The notes under the pieces were generated by a model. The model was not told the origin of the DNA, ran no database searches, and saw nothing but the letters and a program-made list of their open reading frames with translations. DNA of 64,000 nucleotides from Polyangiaceae bacterium (GTDB lineage: Bacteria; Myxococcota_A; Polyangia; Polyangiales; Polyangiaceae): positions 29,323-93,322 of the forward strand of contig JABFXY010000103.1 in assembly GCA_013361525.1 (NCBI GenBank), written 5' to 3'. Shown in pieces: positions 17,738 to 27,287 of the stretch (within the stretch, counting starts at the first letter, position 1; each line of letters opens with the position of its first letter). The translations under genes were made by a program, and so were the position numbers.

Positions 17738-18403
17738 ATGGCAGAGGTCGGCGAGGAAGGCTCGAGCGCGGAGCCGCAAACGAGCACGAGCGGCACCAAG
17801 GGCACGGACGCGGGCTCGAAGGATTCCGGCACGAAGGGTTCCGACGGGTATCAGCCCGCGTCCTACGTGTTCTTCGGCATCGTCGCGGCGATCACCGCCG
17901 CGCTCGACCTGGTGTCGAAAGAGTGGGCGACCAAGAAGCTCACGGGGCCGCAACGCGCGCTCGCCGACGACGAAGACTTCGAGATCGTCAAAGGCTTCTT
18001 CGAGCTGCGGTACGCGCGCAACAACGGCGGCGCGTGGAGCGCGCTCAGCGATCTACCCGAGATTTGGCGCCGGCCTTTCTTCCTGTTCGTGTCGACCGCG
18101 GCGAGCGTCTTCATCATGTCGATCTACAGCCGCATCGATCGCCGCGATTGGGCGATGAAATGGGGCCTGCCCCTGGCGCTCGGGGGAGCGCTCGGCAACC
18201 TCGTCGATCGCGTGCGGCACGGCTTCGTCGTCGACTTCCTGCACGTGTTCATCGAATACAAAGGCCAGCGGAAGAACTGGCCCACGTTCAACGTGGCGGA
18301 CGTCTGGATCGTCATCGGCGTCGCCCTCATGGCGATCTCCCTCTTTATGGGAAAGAGCCGCCTGACCGTCCCGCCGGACGAGCCCGTAGCGGACGACTCG
18401 TAG
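17738..18403 (+). CDS. lspA: Signal peptidase II, first copy
   Basis: 221 residues. Residues 1-40 are a Ser/Gly/Thr-rich cytoplasmic extension absent from E. coli LspA. Four membrane segments follow. Conserved parts are NNGGAWS (95-101), GGALGNLVDRVRHGFVVDF with catalytic Asp157, and WPTFNVADVWI with catalytic Asp188. It removes signal peptides from lipidated prolipoproteins in the inner membrane. It is first of three genes, lspA, lspA and lgt, and is divergent from the helicase gene with 69 bases between. It lacks the insertion seen in the second copy. Confidence 0.92.
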   Translation: MAEVGEEGSSAEPQTSTSGTKGTDAGSKDSGTKGSDGYQPASYVFFGIVAAITAALDLVSKEWATKKLTGPQRALADDEDFEIVKGFFELRYARNNGGAWSALSDLPEIWRRPFFLFVSTAASVFIMSIYSRIDRRDWAMKWGLPLALGGALGNLVDRVRHGFVVDFLHVFIEYKGQRKNWPTFNVADVWIVIGVALMAISLFMGKSRLTVPPDEPVADDS

Positions 18404-18453
18404 CGGCCCTGCACCGCTCGTTTGCGACGGAACGCGGCATCGACTACGACGTG

Positions 18454-18494
18454 ACCTCCCCCTCGTCCCCCTTTCGCGCGCGGAAGGGGGAGGT
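18454..18494 (+). promoter_or_regulatory. Possible RNA structure masking the ribosome binding site of the second lspA
   Basis: The strong site GGGGGAGG (18486-18493) before the ATG at 18501 can pair in two ways. ACCTCCCCC (18454-18462) pairs perfectly with GGGGGAGGT (18486-18494). Alternatively CCCCCTTTCG (18467-18476) pairs with CGGAAGGGGG (18481-18490) as a 10-bp stem with loop CGCG. The two helices are mutually exclusive and both hide the site. A control function is inferred; GC-rich DNA can form such pairs by chance. Confidence 0.45.
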
Positions 18495-18500
18495 GCAAAG

Positions 18501-19394
18501 ATGAGCGACGACAACGACAAGCAGAAGGACGCGAGCGACGAGGCCGCCGGCAGCTCGGACGAGTCCGACGCCGCCTCCGAAGAGACCGAGAAGGCCGAGT
18601 CCGCCGACGAAGAATCGTCGGACGATGGCAACGACGAGCCGCGCCGACGCGCACGCCGGCGAGGTCGCGAGGACGACGCGGACGGGTCTCCCGCTCCGGC
18701 CCCCCCGGAGGAGGAAGCTCCGAAGCCGAAGCCGAACTACATCTTCTTGGTCGTCGCCTCGATCGTGTTTCTCGCGCTCGACCTCGGCACCAAGGAGTGG
18801 GCGGTCAAGCGTCTATCGGACACGAGCGATACGATCGTCGTCGTCAAAAACTACTTCCACCTCAACCTCGCGCAGAACAAAGGCGGCGCTTGGGGCCTGC
18901 TCGGTGACCAGCCGGATCACATTCGGCTGCCGTTCTTCTTCCTCATCAGCGCGATCGCGGTGGTCTTCATCGTTTCGCTCTACCGGAAGCTCGAAAAGAA
19001 CCAGGTCGCGCTGAAATGGGCGCTGCCCCTGGTGCTCGGCGGCGCCCTCGGCAACTTCGTCGACCGCGTTCGCCACCAGTACGTCGTCGACTTCATCGAC
19101 TGGTTCTACATCAACGCCGAGGGCCGCGCGTTGCTCGACGCCGGGAAGTCCACCTACGAGAAGGTCACGAGCAGTCACCAACTCAGCAACCACTGGCCCA
19201 CGTTCAACATCGCGGACGTGTGGATCGTCGTTGGCGTCGGCCTGATGGTCATCGACATGTTCACGCCGCGTGCGAAGGCTCGCACACGCAAGCCCGTCAC
19301 GAATCGCATCGTGGTGAAGCCCGGAAGCAGCGCGAAGGCAGCGGAGCCCGCCCCGACATCCGAGCCCGCTGAGCGCGAGGTGGAGGGCGCGTGA
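18501..19394 (+). CDS. lspA: Signal peptidase II, second copy with long charged N terminus
   Basis: 297 residues. Residues 1-77 form an extension, acidic at first, then Arg-rich and then Pro-rich, with no membrane segment. The peptidase part keeps NKGGAWG, GGALGNFVDRVRHQYVVDF (catalytic Asp188) and WPTFNIADVWI (Asp239). About 35 residues are inserted between the two catalytic motifs, in the periplasmic region that forms the active-site lid. A basic tail of about 40 residues closes the protein. It overlaps lgt by 4 bases. Two adjacent, diverged lspA copies suggest different substrate sets or roles, which is inference. Confidence 0.9.
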   Translation: MSDDNDKQKDASDEAAGSSDESDAASEETEKAESADEESSDDGNDEPRRRARRRGREDDADGSPAPAPPEEEAPKPKPNYIFLVVASIVFLALDLGTKEWAVKRLSDTSDTIVVVKNYFHLNLAQNKGGAWGLLGDQPDHIRLPFFFLISAIAVVFIVSLYRKLEKNQVALKWALPLVLGGALGNFVDRVRHQYVVDFIDWFYINAEGRALLDAGKSTYEKVTSSHQLSNHWPTFNIADVWIVVGVGLMVIDMFTPRAKARTRKPVTNRIVVKPGSSAKAAEPAPTSEPAEREVEGA

Positions 19395-20332
19395 AGCCGG
19401 AGCTGTTCCAGCTCTTCAGCCTCTCCGGCTCGTCGTATTTCGTTCTCCTTCTGCTCGGGTTCTTTTTTGCGACGGCGGCGGGGACGGCCTGGGCCCGCCG
19501 CGTCGGACAAGACCCGGACGTCATCGTCGATCTGGGCCTCGTGTCGCTGCTCATGGGCATCGTCGGCGGCAAGCTCTTGCACGTCATCGCCGACGGCTTC
19601 TTCTGGGACTACGTCAACCTCTGCCTCGACCCGAGCAAGGTGGACTGGAAGATCGAGCGCGGCGCGTGCCTCGCGCGCCAAGACGGCTCCGTGTGGGACG
19701 CCGCGAAGAACGTCTGCCACCCCGGTCAGACGGACTGCTTCGCGTGGATCAAGTTCTGGAACGCGGGCTACGCCTACTACGGCGGCCTCATCACGTCGGG
19801 CCTCACCGCGTGGTACCTCCTCAAGCACGATCGCTTCCCGTTCTGGAAAGCCGCCGACATGGCCGGTTTCGCGATCCCTATCGGCCTCGGCTTCGGCCGC
19901 ATGGGTTGCCTCCTCGGCGGCTGCTGCTTCGGCAGCCCGTCGGATTCGGCGCTCGCGATGAGCTTCCCACCCGGTAGCTCCGCCTCGGAGACGCAGTGGA
20001 AGCTCGGCCTGATCAACTCGCCGCGCTTGTGGTCGCTGCCGGTACACCCGTCCCAAATCTACGAAAGCGCGGGCTCCCTCGCGGTCGCTGCGATCTGCCT
20101 GTTCTACGTCCACGGCCGGAAAAAGTACGACGGCCAGGTGTTCGTCTCGTTCCTCGTTCTCTACGCCATCGTCCGCTTCATCGTGGAGATGTTCCGCGCC
20201 GACGATCGCGGAGGGGCGCTGGGCCTGACGACGTCGCAGCTCATCGGTGTCGGCTTGATCGCCTTCGCGCTGGTGCTCCACCGCCGGCTCTCGCCGCGTG
20301 GCGCGCTTCCTTCCAAAGCGCAACCCGCTTAA
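19391..20332 (+). CDS. lgt: Prolipoprotein diacylglyceryl transferase Lgt
   Basis: 313 residues and about seven membrane segments. The Lgt signature GLGFGRMGCLLGGCCFG is intact, with the essential Arg, and VHPSQIYES and RFIVEMFRADDRG follow. The protein moves diacylglycerol from phosphatidylglycerol onto the lipobox Cys before LspA acts. The position of E. coli His103 (HGGL) reads YYGGL here, a Tyr. A 45-residue periplasmic insertion (about 75-120) contains three Cys residues. The start overlaps the second lspA stop (GTGAAG), consistent with one lipoprotein-maturation operon. Confidence 0.92.
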   Translation: MKPELFQLFSLSGSSYFVLLLLGFFFATAAGTAWARRVGQDPDVIVDLGLVSLLMGIVGGKLLHVIADGFFWDYVNLCLDPSKVDWKIERGACLARQDGSVWDAAKNVCHPGQTDCFAWIKFWNAGYAYYGGLITSGLTAWYLLKHDRFPFWKAADMAGFAIPIGLGFGRMGCLLGGCCFGSPSDSALAMSFPPGSSASETQWKLGLINSPRLWSLPVHPSQIYESAGSLAVAAICLFYVHGRKKYDGQVFVSFLVLYAIVRFIVEMFRADDRGGALGLTTSQLIGVGLIAFALVLHRRLSPRGALPSKAQPA

Positions 20333-20415
20333 ATCAGCACGACCGGGGCGATTGATCCCGGTCGTCCGCCGTATAAGCTCGGGCTCGCGGCTTACCGTCG
20401 CGACAAGGAGCTTTC

Positions 20416-22851
20416 ATGGCGCACGGATTCGAGTTTTCGTCGAGCGCGGTTCCCGACTCGGTCAAAGTGGTCTCGTTTCGAGGTCGCGAGCAACTGAGCG
20501 CTCCGTATCAATTCGACATCTACGTCTCCGTGCCCGGCGACGTGGAGATCGATCTCGCCGATGCCGTCGGCTCCCGCGCCTCGTTGATCGTGAAGGACGG
20601 CATGCTCCCCGTCGCGAGGTACGGCGGCGTGCTCGCTTCGATCGAGCTCGTCCGCGCGATCCACGGCAACGCCCTTTACGTTGCTCGCCTCGTCCCGCGC
20701 CTCTGGCAGCTGTCGCTCACGCGGCACAGCCGCATCTTCACCAAGCAGACGATCACGCAGGTCATCGAGGAGGTCCTCCAGGAAGAGGGCATCATCGACT
20801 ACGAGCTTCGCGTGTCGGACTCGTACGAGGTCGAAGAGCACATCTGCCAATACAAGGAGAGCTCGCTCGACTTCCTGCACCGTTGGATGGAGCGCGAGGG
20901 TCTCTATTACTTCTTCGAGCAGACCGACGACGGGGACAAGCTCGTCATCACCGACGCCAAGTCCTTCCACGAGTCCGTGTCGACCGGCGCCGTTCCCTAC
21001 CACCCGACGTCCGGCGCGGACGGCTCCGCGGGACGTCACTTCGACAACTTCACCGCGCGCCACACGTCGACGCCGGCGAACGTGAAGCTCACCGATTTCG
21101 ACTACGCGAAGCCGAGCCTCGAGCTCTCCGGCTCCGCCGACGTGAGCCCGAACGGCTTCGGCAGCGTGCAACTCTACGGAAGCCGCTTCTTCACGCCGTC
21201 TGCCGGCGCACGTCTCGCGCGCATCCGCGCCGAAGAGCTCCGCGCCAAGGCCGTGACGTACCACGCGACCGGCGCAGCAGCCGGCATCGCGCCGGGCTTC
21301 ACCGTGACGCTCGAGCACCACCCGCACAGCTCGCTCAACAAGGACTACCTCGCAACCGGCGTCGAGCACTTCGGCTTCGTGACGGAGAACGCCGGCGCCT
21401 GGGGCAGCCTCGTCTCCAACAAATACCCGGACATCTACCGCAACGAGCTCACGGCCATCGACGCGGACCTTCAATATCGCCATCCGGAGCAGACGACGTG
21501 GCCGCGCATCGACGGCTACGAAAACGGCGTCATCGACGGCGCCGCGACGAGCGAATACGCGCAAATCGACGACCACGGCCGCTACCTGGTCAAGTTCAAG
21601 TTCGACGAGGGCACGCTCAAGGACGGCAAGGCGTCGACCTACGTGCGCATGGCGCAGCCTCACGCCGGCGGTATCGAAGGCTGGCACTTCCCGCTGCGCA
21701 AGGGCACCGAGGTCATGTTCGTGTTCCTCGGCGGCGACCCCGATCGTCCGGTCATCGCCGGCGCCATCCCCAACGCGCACACGCCGAGCCCCGTCACGAG
21801 CGGCAATCACACCCGCAACGTCATCCAGACCGGCGGTCGCAACCGCCTCGAGCTCGAAGACCTCGCGGGTATGCAACGCATCACGATGTCGACGCCGCAC
21901 GCGAACACATACCTGCGTATGGGCTCGGCGAACGACGACCACGAGCTCATCGCGAAGACGGATATGCGCGGCCTCTGGAAGACCGGCAACAACACCGACT
22001 TCGACATCAAGGGCCACTGGTGGATCGAGGTCAACCAGGACAAAAAGGAGCACATCACCGGCGTCGTCGAAGAGTGGTTCAAAGCGACCAAGCTCGAGAA
22101 GGTGCCGAGCGGCCTGGTGACCGAGGAGTACAAGGCCCAGAAGACGACGATCGCCGAGACCTACATGTTCAAGGTCGGCACGACGACCGGCGAGAAGTAC
22201 ACCGGCGATCACTCGGTCGGTCACGGCGCGAACCTCACCGAGACCGTGGGCGGCAACTTCCACCTCGGCGTGGGCGTCGCCGCCGGTGACACCGGCGCAG
22301 GCGGCCCCGAGGGCGGCGCGAAGTACGGCGTGAACGTGTCCGGCGACTACAAGCTGCACGTCACGTCGACCGAGATCCGCAACATCGACGCGAAGCAGAC
22401 GGTCACCATCAAGGGCGGCCAAGAGGTGAACGTCTCCGGCGGCAACGTCGACTACAAGGTGCCGGGCAACGACTTCAACCTCACCTGCATCAACAACAAC
22501 GTCACGGCGACCGGCAAGAGCTGGCACGAGACCAACGGCCCGAAGAGCGAGCTCGTCCTCGGCTTCAAACACGACACCGTCGTCGGCGGACACTCCGACA
22601 ACCACGTCGGCTTGCACCAAGAGCTGCACATCGGCGGCCACATCGACTTGAGCGCGGCAGTGCAGGTGGAGGCCTTCTTCGGCATCAAGCTGGAGGCCGA
22701 AATGTCCGCCGGCATCCACCTTCGAATCTGCGAGATCGCCGACAAGAAGGTGCGCATCCAGGGCGGGACGGCGCTCGCGGTGAAGCAAGCGCTCACGCGG
22801 ATCACGGCCGGCGCGGTTCGCATCGCGCAGGGCTTCCACATCATCACCTGA
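20416..22851 (+). CDS. vgrG: Type VI secretion spike protein VgrG
   Basis: 811 residues with an AAGGAG site before the ATG. The N-terminal gp27-like part (to about residue 350) has LSAPYQFDIYV, the RHSRIFTKQTITQVI segment and SSLDFLHRWMEREGLYYFFE, all typical of VgrG. The gp5-like OB domain follows (about 370-450), then a long beta-prism needle of short repeats with many Gly, Thr and Asn. No fused toxin domain is visible at the C terminus. It trimerises at the tip of the type VI tail tube. The next four genes run in the same direction and encode its usual loading partners. Confidence 0.93.
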   Translation: MAHGFEFSSSAVPDSVKVVSFRGREQLSAPYQFDIYVSVPGDVEIDLADAVGSRASLIVKDGMLPVARYGGVLASIELVRAIHGNALYVARLVPRLWQLSLTRHSRIFTKQTITQVIEEVLQEEGIIDYELRVSDSYEVEEHICQYKESSLDFLHRWMEREGLYYFFEQTDDGDKLVITDAKSFHESVSTGAVPYHPTSGADGSAGRHFDNFTARHTSTPANVKLTDFDYAKPSLELSGSADVSPNGFGSVQLYGSRFFTPSAGARLARIRAEELRAKAVTYHATGAAAGIAPGFTVTLEHHPHSSLNKDYLATGVEHFGFVTENAGAWGSLVSNKYPDIYRNELTAIDADLQYRHPEQTTWPRIDGYENGVIDGAATSEYAQIDDHGRYLVKFKFDEGTLKDGKASTYVRMAQPHAGGIEGWHFPLRKGTEVMFVFLGGDPDRPVIAGAIPNAHTPSPVTSGNHTRNVIQTGGRNRLELEDLAGMQRITMSTPHANTYLRMGSANDDHELIAKTDMRGLWKTGNNTDFDIKGHWWIEVNQDKKEHITGVVEEWFKATKLEKVPSGLVTEEYKAQKTTIAETYMFKVGTTTGEKYTGDHSVGHGANLTETVGGNFHLGVGVAAGDTGAGGPEGGAKYGVNVSGDYKLHVTSTEIRNIDAKQTVTIKGGQEVNVSGGNVDYKVPGNDFNLTCINNNVTATGKSWHETNGPKSELVLGFKHDTVVGGHSDNHVGLHQELHIGGHIDLSAAVQVEAFFGIKLEAEMSAGIHLRICEIADKKVRIQGGTALAVKQALTRITAGAVRIAQGFHIIT

Positions 22852-22857
22852 CCCACC

Positions 22858-25491
22858 GTGAGGATCGTCAAGCCGCAGGCGCTGAGCCTCATCACGCGAC
22901 CGTTCGAGCACGGTGACAAGTGCTTCCTCGTCGTCACCGTGTTCGCGTACTTCCCGTTCTCCTCGCCGAAGTCGCTGCTCCACGAGTCGACACTGTGGCT
23001 CGCGGCGGCCGACGCTCTCGGCGAGACCGGGGTCCTCGATGCGGGCATGGCGAAGGTCCGTGCCGAGGTGCTCGTCGAAGGAAAAGCCGTCACACCGAAC
23101 CGCGTTCCTGCGACTGCTGCGCGCGTGCGCGTGCAGTTCGACGGGCCCGACGGCGACAAGATCGACAAGGAGCTCTACGTCGTCGGCGATCGCCACTGGG
23201 AGCTCGGCGGTGCATCACCCGCGGCTCCGTTCACCGAGATGCCGGTCACCTTCGACCGCGCGTTCGGTGGTGAAGGTTTCGCGCCGAACCCGGTCGGTCG
23301 CGGCTTCAAGCCGATCGAAAAGGACGGCAAGAAGCTGCATCCGCTCCCCAACATCGAGGACGGAAAGACGCTCGTCGGATCGGCGGGTGATCGGCCCGCA
23401 CCGGTCGGCTTCGCGGCGATGGACATCATGTCGAAGGAGCGCCAGCGCCACGTCGGCACCTACGACGACAAATGGCTGAAGACGCGTTTCCCCGGCGTGG
23501 CCGAGGATTTTCACTGGGAGTTTTGGAACACCGCGCCGCTCGACCAGCGGTTCAAGTCGTTCTTCCAGGGCGACGAGACGTTCCGCGTGTCGGGCATGCA
23601 CGAGAGCGGCGCGACGCTCGAGGGGAAGCTCCCGGGCGTCGCGACGCGCGTGTTCATCAAGCACAAGCGCGGCGACGAAGAGGCGCTGCGCGAAGCGCCG
23701 AGCTACCGCATCGACACGGTGCACCTCTTCCCGAACGTCGCCTGCGGTGTCGTCACGTTCCGCTGCGTGTTCGAGGTCGACGAGGACGATGCCTCGGACG
23801 TCACGTGTGTCCTCGCAGGTTTCGAGGATCCGGCCGCGCCGAAGTCGGTCGAGCACTACCGCGCCGTTCTCGAGAAGCGCCTCGACAAGAAGAATGGCGC
23901 CCTCGCGATGCTCGCCGACGGCGACCTGATGCCCCCGTGGGATGCACCGAAGGTCCCCGAGCAGAAGTGGAACGACCTCGCCGAGATCTTGAAGACCGAA
24001 GGTTTCGTCTACGACCGGGTCGAGGCGAACGCCCGCGCGAACGTCGAGGAGATGAAGGAGCGCGCGATCCAAGAAGGTGTGCCGCGCTCGATCGCCGAGG
24101 AGAAGTTCAAGCTCCCCCCGCGCGAAGAGCCGCCCGAGGACCCGGAGCAGCTCCTCGAGTACGTCACGAAGATGCAGGCCGAGGCCGACAAGATGCTCGT
24201 CGAGCAAGGCGAAGCGATGAAGCGCGCGGAGGATGAAGCGCGCGCGACGATGGAGGCGCGCGGGCTCGACTTCGACGAGGTGATGGAGAAGAGCCGGGCA
24301 GGCGGGCCGCCGAAGCTCGACATGGAGAAGAACCTCGAGCAGCTTCGCGCGCTCGGGTCCGGTCGCTCCGTCGACGAAGAGGCGCTCGCTCGGATCGCCC
24401 AAGCCGAAGAGAAGCTGCTCGAAGCGTACCGACGCTTCACCCACTTCTTCCCGGCCGCGAAGAAGCTCGACGATACGCAGAACGCATCGGTGCGCGCGGA
24501 TCTCGCGACCAGGCTCGCAGCACGGGAGAGCCTCGCCGGCATCGATCTCACCGGCGCGGATCTAGCCGGGATGGATCTGCGTGGCGCGGACCTGAAGAAC
24601 GCCATGCTCGAAGGGGCCAACCTCGAAGGAACGAACTTCGAGGGCGCCGATCTCGAAGGCGCGACGCTGTCGCGCGCAACGCTCCGCGGGGCGCGACTCG
24701 CGAAGGCTCGCCTCGCCGGTACGAACTTCGGCGATGCCGATCTCGGCAGCGCCGATCTCGGCGGCGACATCGACATGAGCGGTGCCTGCTTCTACAAGTC
24801 GCGGGCGGAGGGCGCGTCGCTGCGCGGTGCGAAGCTCGGGGAAGTGCAGTTCCTCGAGGCGAGCCTGCGCGGCGCGGACTTGCAAGGTGCGGACTTGAGC
24901 AAAGCGATCTTCGTCGACGCAAACGTCGAAGGCGCGAAGCTCGGCGGCGCAGTCTTGAAAGACACAATCTGCGTGCGCCTGCAGGCGAGCAAAGCAGACT
25001 TCGCAGGCGCGAAGCTGCACGGCACGACGCTCGTCGAGACGCGCGCGCATGGTGCTTCCTTCGAGGGCGCCGACCTGACGGGCGCACGCATCGTCCTCGA
25101 CTCGGACTTCTCGGGCGCCAAGTTCGACCGCGCGCGTTTCCACCGCACGTGCATGCGCACGACCAACTTCGAGGGCGCGAGCTTCGTGAAGGCGGAGATG
25201 CCCGAGGTCGATCTCTCGGAGTGCAACCTCCGGGGTGCCGACTTCACGCTCGCCGATCTCGGGCAGAGCTTGCTGATGAAGGCGGACATGACCGGCGCGA
25301 CGCTCCGCGAGGCGAACCTCTCGATGACGATCATGCAAAAGGCGAAGGTCGGCGGCGCGGACCTCTCGGACTCCGTGTTGTTCCGATCCGATCTCGCGAA
25401 GATCGAAGGTGACTCGAAGACGAAGTTCACCCGCGCAGATCTTCGGCAGGCGCGCGTCGTCGCCAAACAGACCAAGCCGGAGGCGACATGA
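22858..25491 (+). CDS. DUF2169 type VI adaptor fused to pentapeptide repeats
   Basis: 877 residues, GTG start 6 bases after vgrG. Residues 1 to about 330 are DUF2169, a family of type VI adaptor proteins (FDRAFGGEGFAPNPVGRGF is the clearest motif). Residues about 370-520 are a charged, helical, coiled-coil-like linker. From about 540 the protein is a pentapeptide-repeat beta-helix of the A(D/N)LxG kind (DLTGADLAGMDLRGADLKNA). DUF2169 proteins help load PAAR-type tips and effectors onto VgrG. The repeat helix may extend the spike or carry cargo; that is inference. It overlaps the next gene by 4 bases. Confidence 0.85.
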   Translation: MRIVKPQALSLITRPFEHGDKCFLVVTVFAYFPFSSPKSLLHESTLWLAAADALGETGVLDAGMAKVRAEVLVEGKAVTPNRVPATAARVRVQFDGPDGDKIDKELYVVGDRHWELGGASPAAPFTEMPVTFDRAFGGEGFAPNPVGRGFKPIEKDGKKLHPLPNIEDGKTLVGSAGDRPAPVGFAAMDIMSKERQRHVGTYDDKWLKTRFPGVAEDFHWEFWNTAPLDQRFKSFFQGDETFRVSGMHESGATLEGKLPGVATRVFIKHKRGDEEALREAPSYRIDTVHLFPNVACGVVTFRCVFEVDEDDASDVTCVLAGFEDPAAPKSVEHYRAVLEKRLDKKNGALAMLADGDLMPPWDAPKVPEQKWNDLAEILKTEGFVYDRVEANARANVEEMKERAIQEGVPRSIAEEKFKLPPREEPPEDPEQLLEYVTKMQAEADKMLVEQGEAMKRAEDEARATMEARGLDFDEVMEKSRAGGPPKLDMEKNLEQLRALGSGRSVDEEALARIAQAEEKLLEAYRRFTHFFPAAKKLDDTQNASVRADLATRLAARESLAGIDLTGADLAGMDLRGADLKNAMLEGANLEGTNFEGADLEGATLSRATLRGARLAKARLAGTNFGDADLGSADLGGDIDMSGACFYKSRAEGASLRGAKLGEVQFLEASLRGADLQGADLSKAIFVDANVEGAKLGGAVLKDTICVRLQASKADFAGAKLHGTTLVETRAHGASFEGADLTGARIVLDSDFSGAKFDRARFHRTCMRTTNFEGASFVKAEMPEVDLSECNLRGADFTLADLGQSLLMKADMTGATLREANLSMTIMQKAKVGGADLSDSVLFRSDLAKIEGDSKTKFTRADLRQARVVAKQTKPEAT

Positions 25492-26555
25492 GGCGCGAAG
25501 AGCTACAAGCGGCTGTCGCCGTCGGGCAGGTGTTGAGCGACGTCGAGGTCGCCGCCGAGGACTTGGCGGGGATCGACCTGCGCGGCGCCATCTTCGAAAA
25601 CGTTCGCTTCACACAGTCGAACCTGCGCGGCGCGCTCCTCAAAGAGGCGATCTTCACCGAGTGCAACTTCGACGAGGCCGATCTGCAGGAGGCGGACGTT
25701 CGGCTCGCGACGATGCACGACTGCACCTTCGCCGGCGCGTCGCTCGAGCGAAGTCTCCTCGCCGGGGCGAAGTTCGCGCAGTGCAACCTGGCCTCCGCGC
25801 GTCTCGGCGGCACGACGCCGACGGTGACGATCTTCGCCGACTGCAAGCTGGACGGCGCCAGCTTCGTCGAAACCTTTCTCGACCGAACGAACATCGTCAC
25901 CTCGACGACCGAAGGCATCGACCTTCGCAAGGCGCGGCTCCACCAGACGAATCTGCTCGATGCCGATCTCCGCAAGGCGAAGCTCGAGGGCGCCACGTTC
26001 TACATGGCCGTCATGCCGAAGGTGAACCTCGCGGGCTGCAAGCTCGCCGGGCTCGATCTTCGCCGAGCGCAGCTGATGGACGCCGACCTGACCGGCTGTG
26101 ACCTGAGCGAAGCCCAGCTGATGAACGCCAACTTCAAAGGCGCCAAGCTCGCGAACGCCACGTTCGCCGGGGCACGCGTGCGACAGACGCTGTTCATCGA
26201 AGCGGATCTCCAGCGAGCGAGCTTCAAGGGCGCGGAGCTGTCGCAGTCGCTCTTCAGCGACGCGAAGGCGATCGGTGCGGACTTCTCCGGCGCGGCGGCG
26301 GATATGACGGTTTGGCACCGTACCAACTGTCTCGGTGCCAAGTTCGCGAGCGCGGACCTCACCTACGCCGACTTTTCCAACGCCACGATCTCGAGCGCCG
26401 ACTTCAGCGGAGCGAAGCTCTACCGCACGCGGTTCCACCGCACGAAAGAAGACGGCGCCATCTTCACGAACCGCCTCGCCGCGCTCGGCGACGACGAGGA
26501 GCTCGCGAAGACCGAAGACAAACTCGCCCGCCTTGCGGAGCGTCGAGCCCGATAG
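25488..26555 (+). CDS. Pentapeptide repeat protein of the type VI cassette
   Basis: 355 residues, almost entirely pentapeptide repeats (AxLxG pattern, e.g. DLRGAIFENVRF and NLRGALLKEAIF) after a 20-residue helical start. The C-terminal 30 residues are charged and helical. It has no catalytic motif or signal peptide. It overlaps the DUF2169 gene by 4 bases (ATGA) and is 54 bases before the DUF3540 gene, so it belongs to the same unit. The right-handed square helix it should form could dock on the repeat half of its neighbour. Effector, chaperone or structural roles are all possible. Confidence 0.8.
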   Translation: MRREELQAAVAVGQVLSDVEVAAEDLAGIDLRGAIFENVRFTQSNLRGALLKEAIFTECNFDEADLQEADVRLATMHDCTFAGASLERSLLAGAKFAQCNLASARLGGTTPTVTIFADCKLDGASFVETFLDRTNIVTSTTEGIDLRKARLHQTNLLDADLRKAKLEGATFYMAVMPKVNLAGCKLAGLDLRRAQLMDADLTGCDLSEAQLMNANFKGAKLANATFAGARVRQTLFIEADLQRASFKGAELSQSLFSDAKAIGADFSGAAADMTVWHRTNCLGAKFASADLTYADFSNATISSADFSGAKLYRTRFHRTKEDGAIFTNRLAALGDDEELAKTEDKLARLAERRAR

Positions 26556-26609
26556 CCACGAAACACGAAACGTCCGCGCGTCGAAGGACGCTGATTCAGG
26601 AGGAGTGTC

Positions 26610-27278
26610 ATGCTGAGCGCCGCAGAGAAGATCGACCCCACCAGTGCGACGGAGCGTGCAGGTTTCGTAACCCGCGTCGATCGTGTGGCGGGCGAGCGCT
26701 CGGCACGGATCACCATCTCGCTCGATGGCGGAAGCGTCGAGGCGCGTCGCGCGACGAGCTGTCTACTCGACCCGATCGCGGGCGATCGCGTCCTGGTCGC
26801 GCTTCTCGGCGACGGCTCGACGTTCGTGCTCGCCGTGCTCGAGCGGGAGGGGGACGCGCCCGGATCGATGTCGCTCGATCGCGACTTGAAGCTCGAGCTG
26901 CCCGAGGGGCGCTTGTCGATCCTCACCAAGGACGGCGTGTCCATGGCGTCGGCCGGCGGCGTATCCGTCGTCGCGCCGAGCGTCGACGTGAAGGCCGTCG
27001 ACGGCCGCCTCGGCATCGAGCGCCTCGCGCTCGCGGGCAAACATCTCCTCGCAGAGTTCGTCGCGGTGAAGGCCGCGGCCTCGGCGGTCGACACCACGCT
27101 CGATCGCCTCAGCCAGCGCGTGAAGCGCGCCTATCGCTTCGTCACCGAGCTCGATCAGCTGAAGGCGAAGCGCGTCGATTGGGCCGCCGAGAAGTCGATG
27201 CGCCTCCACGGCGAGAACACCGTCATGACCGCCGACGAGCTCGTCAAAGTCGACGGCGAGCACATCCACATGGGCTGA
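26610..27278 (+). CDS. DUF3540 domain protein, type VI spike-associated
   Basis: 222 residues with an AGGAGG site before the ATG. The N-terminal half has the short beta strands and KLELPEGRLSILTKDGV segment of DUF3540, a family found almost only beside VgrG, DUF2169 and DUF4150. The C-terminal half is helical and ends in MRLHGENTVMTADELVKVDG. The exact role is unknown. Its OB- or spike-like strands suggest that it joins VgrG and the PAAR-like tip. It lies 9 bases before the DUF4150 gene. Confidence 0.82.
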   Translation: MLSAAEKIDPTSATERAGFVTRVDRVAGERSARITISLDGGSVEARRATSCLLDPIAGDRVLVALLGDGSTFVLAVLEREGDAPGSMSLDRDLKLELPEGRLSILTKDGVSMASAGGVSVVAPSVDVKAVDGRLGIERLALAGKHLLAEFVAVKAAASAVDTTLDRLSQRVKRAYRFVTELDQLKAKRVDWAAEKSMRLHGENTVMTADELVKVDGEHIHMG

Positions 27279-27287
27279 GGTGAAACG

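Noticed and set aside
20392..23196. Open frame of over 900 codons on the minus strand, antisense to vgrG
   Set aside because: It is the antisense shadow of vgrG and the DUF2169 gene. The translation is compositionally odd (Arg/Val/Asp/Leu-rich without motifs), and the plus-strand genes have full family matches and ribosome sites.
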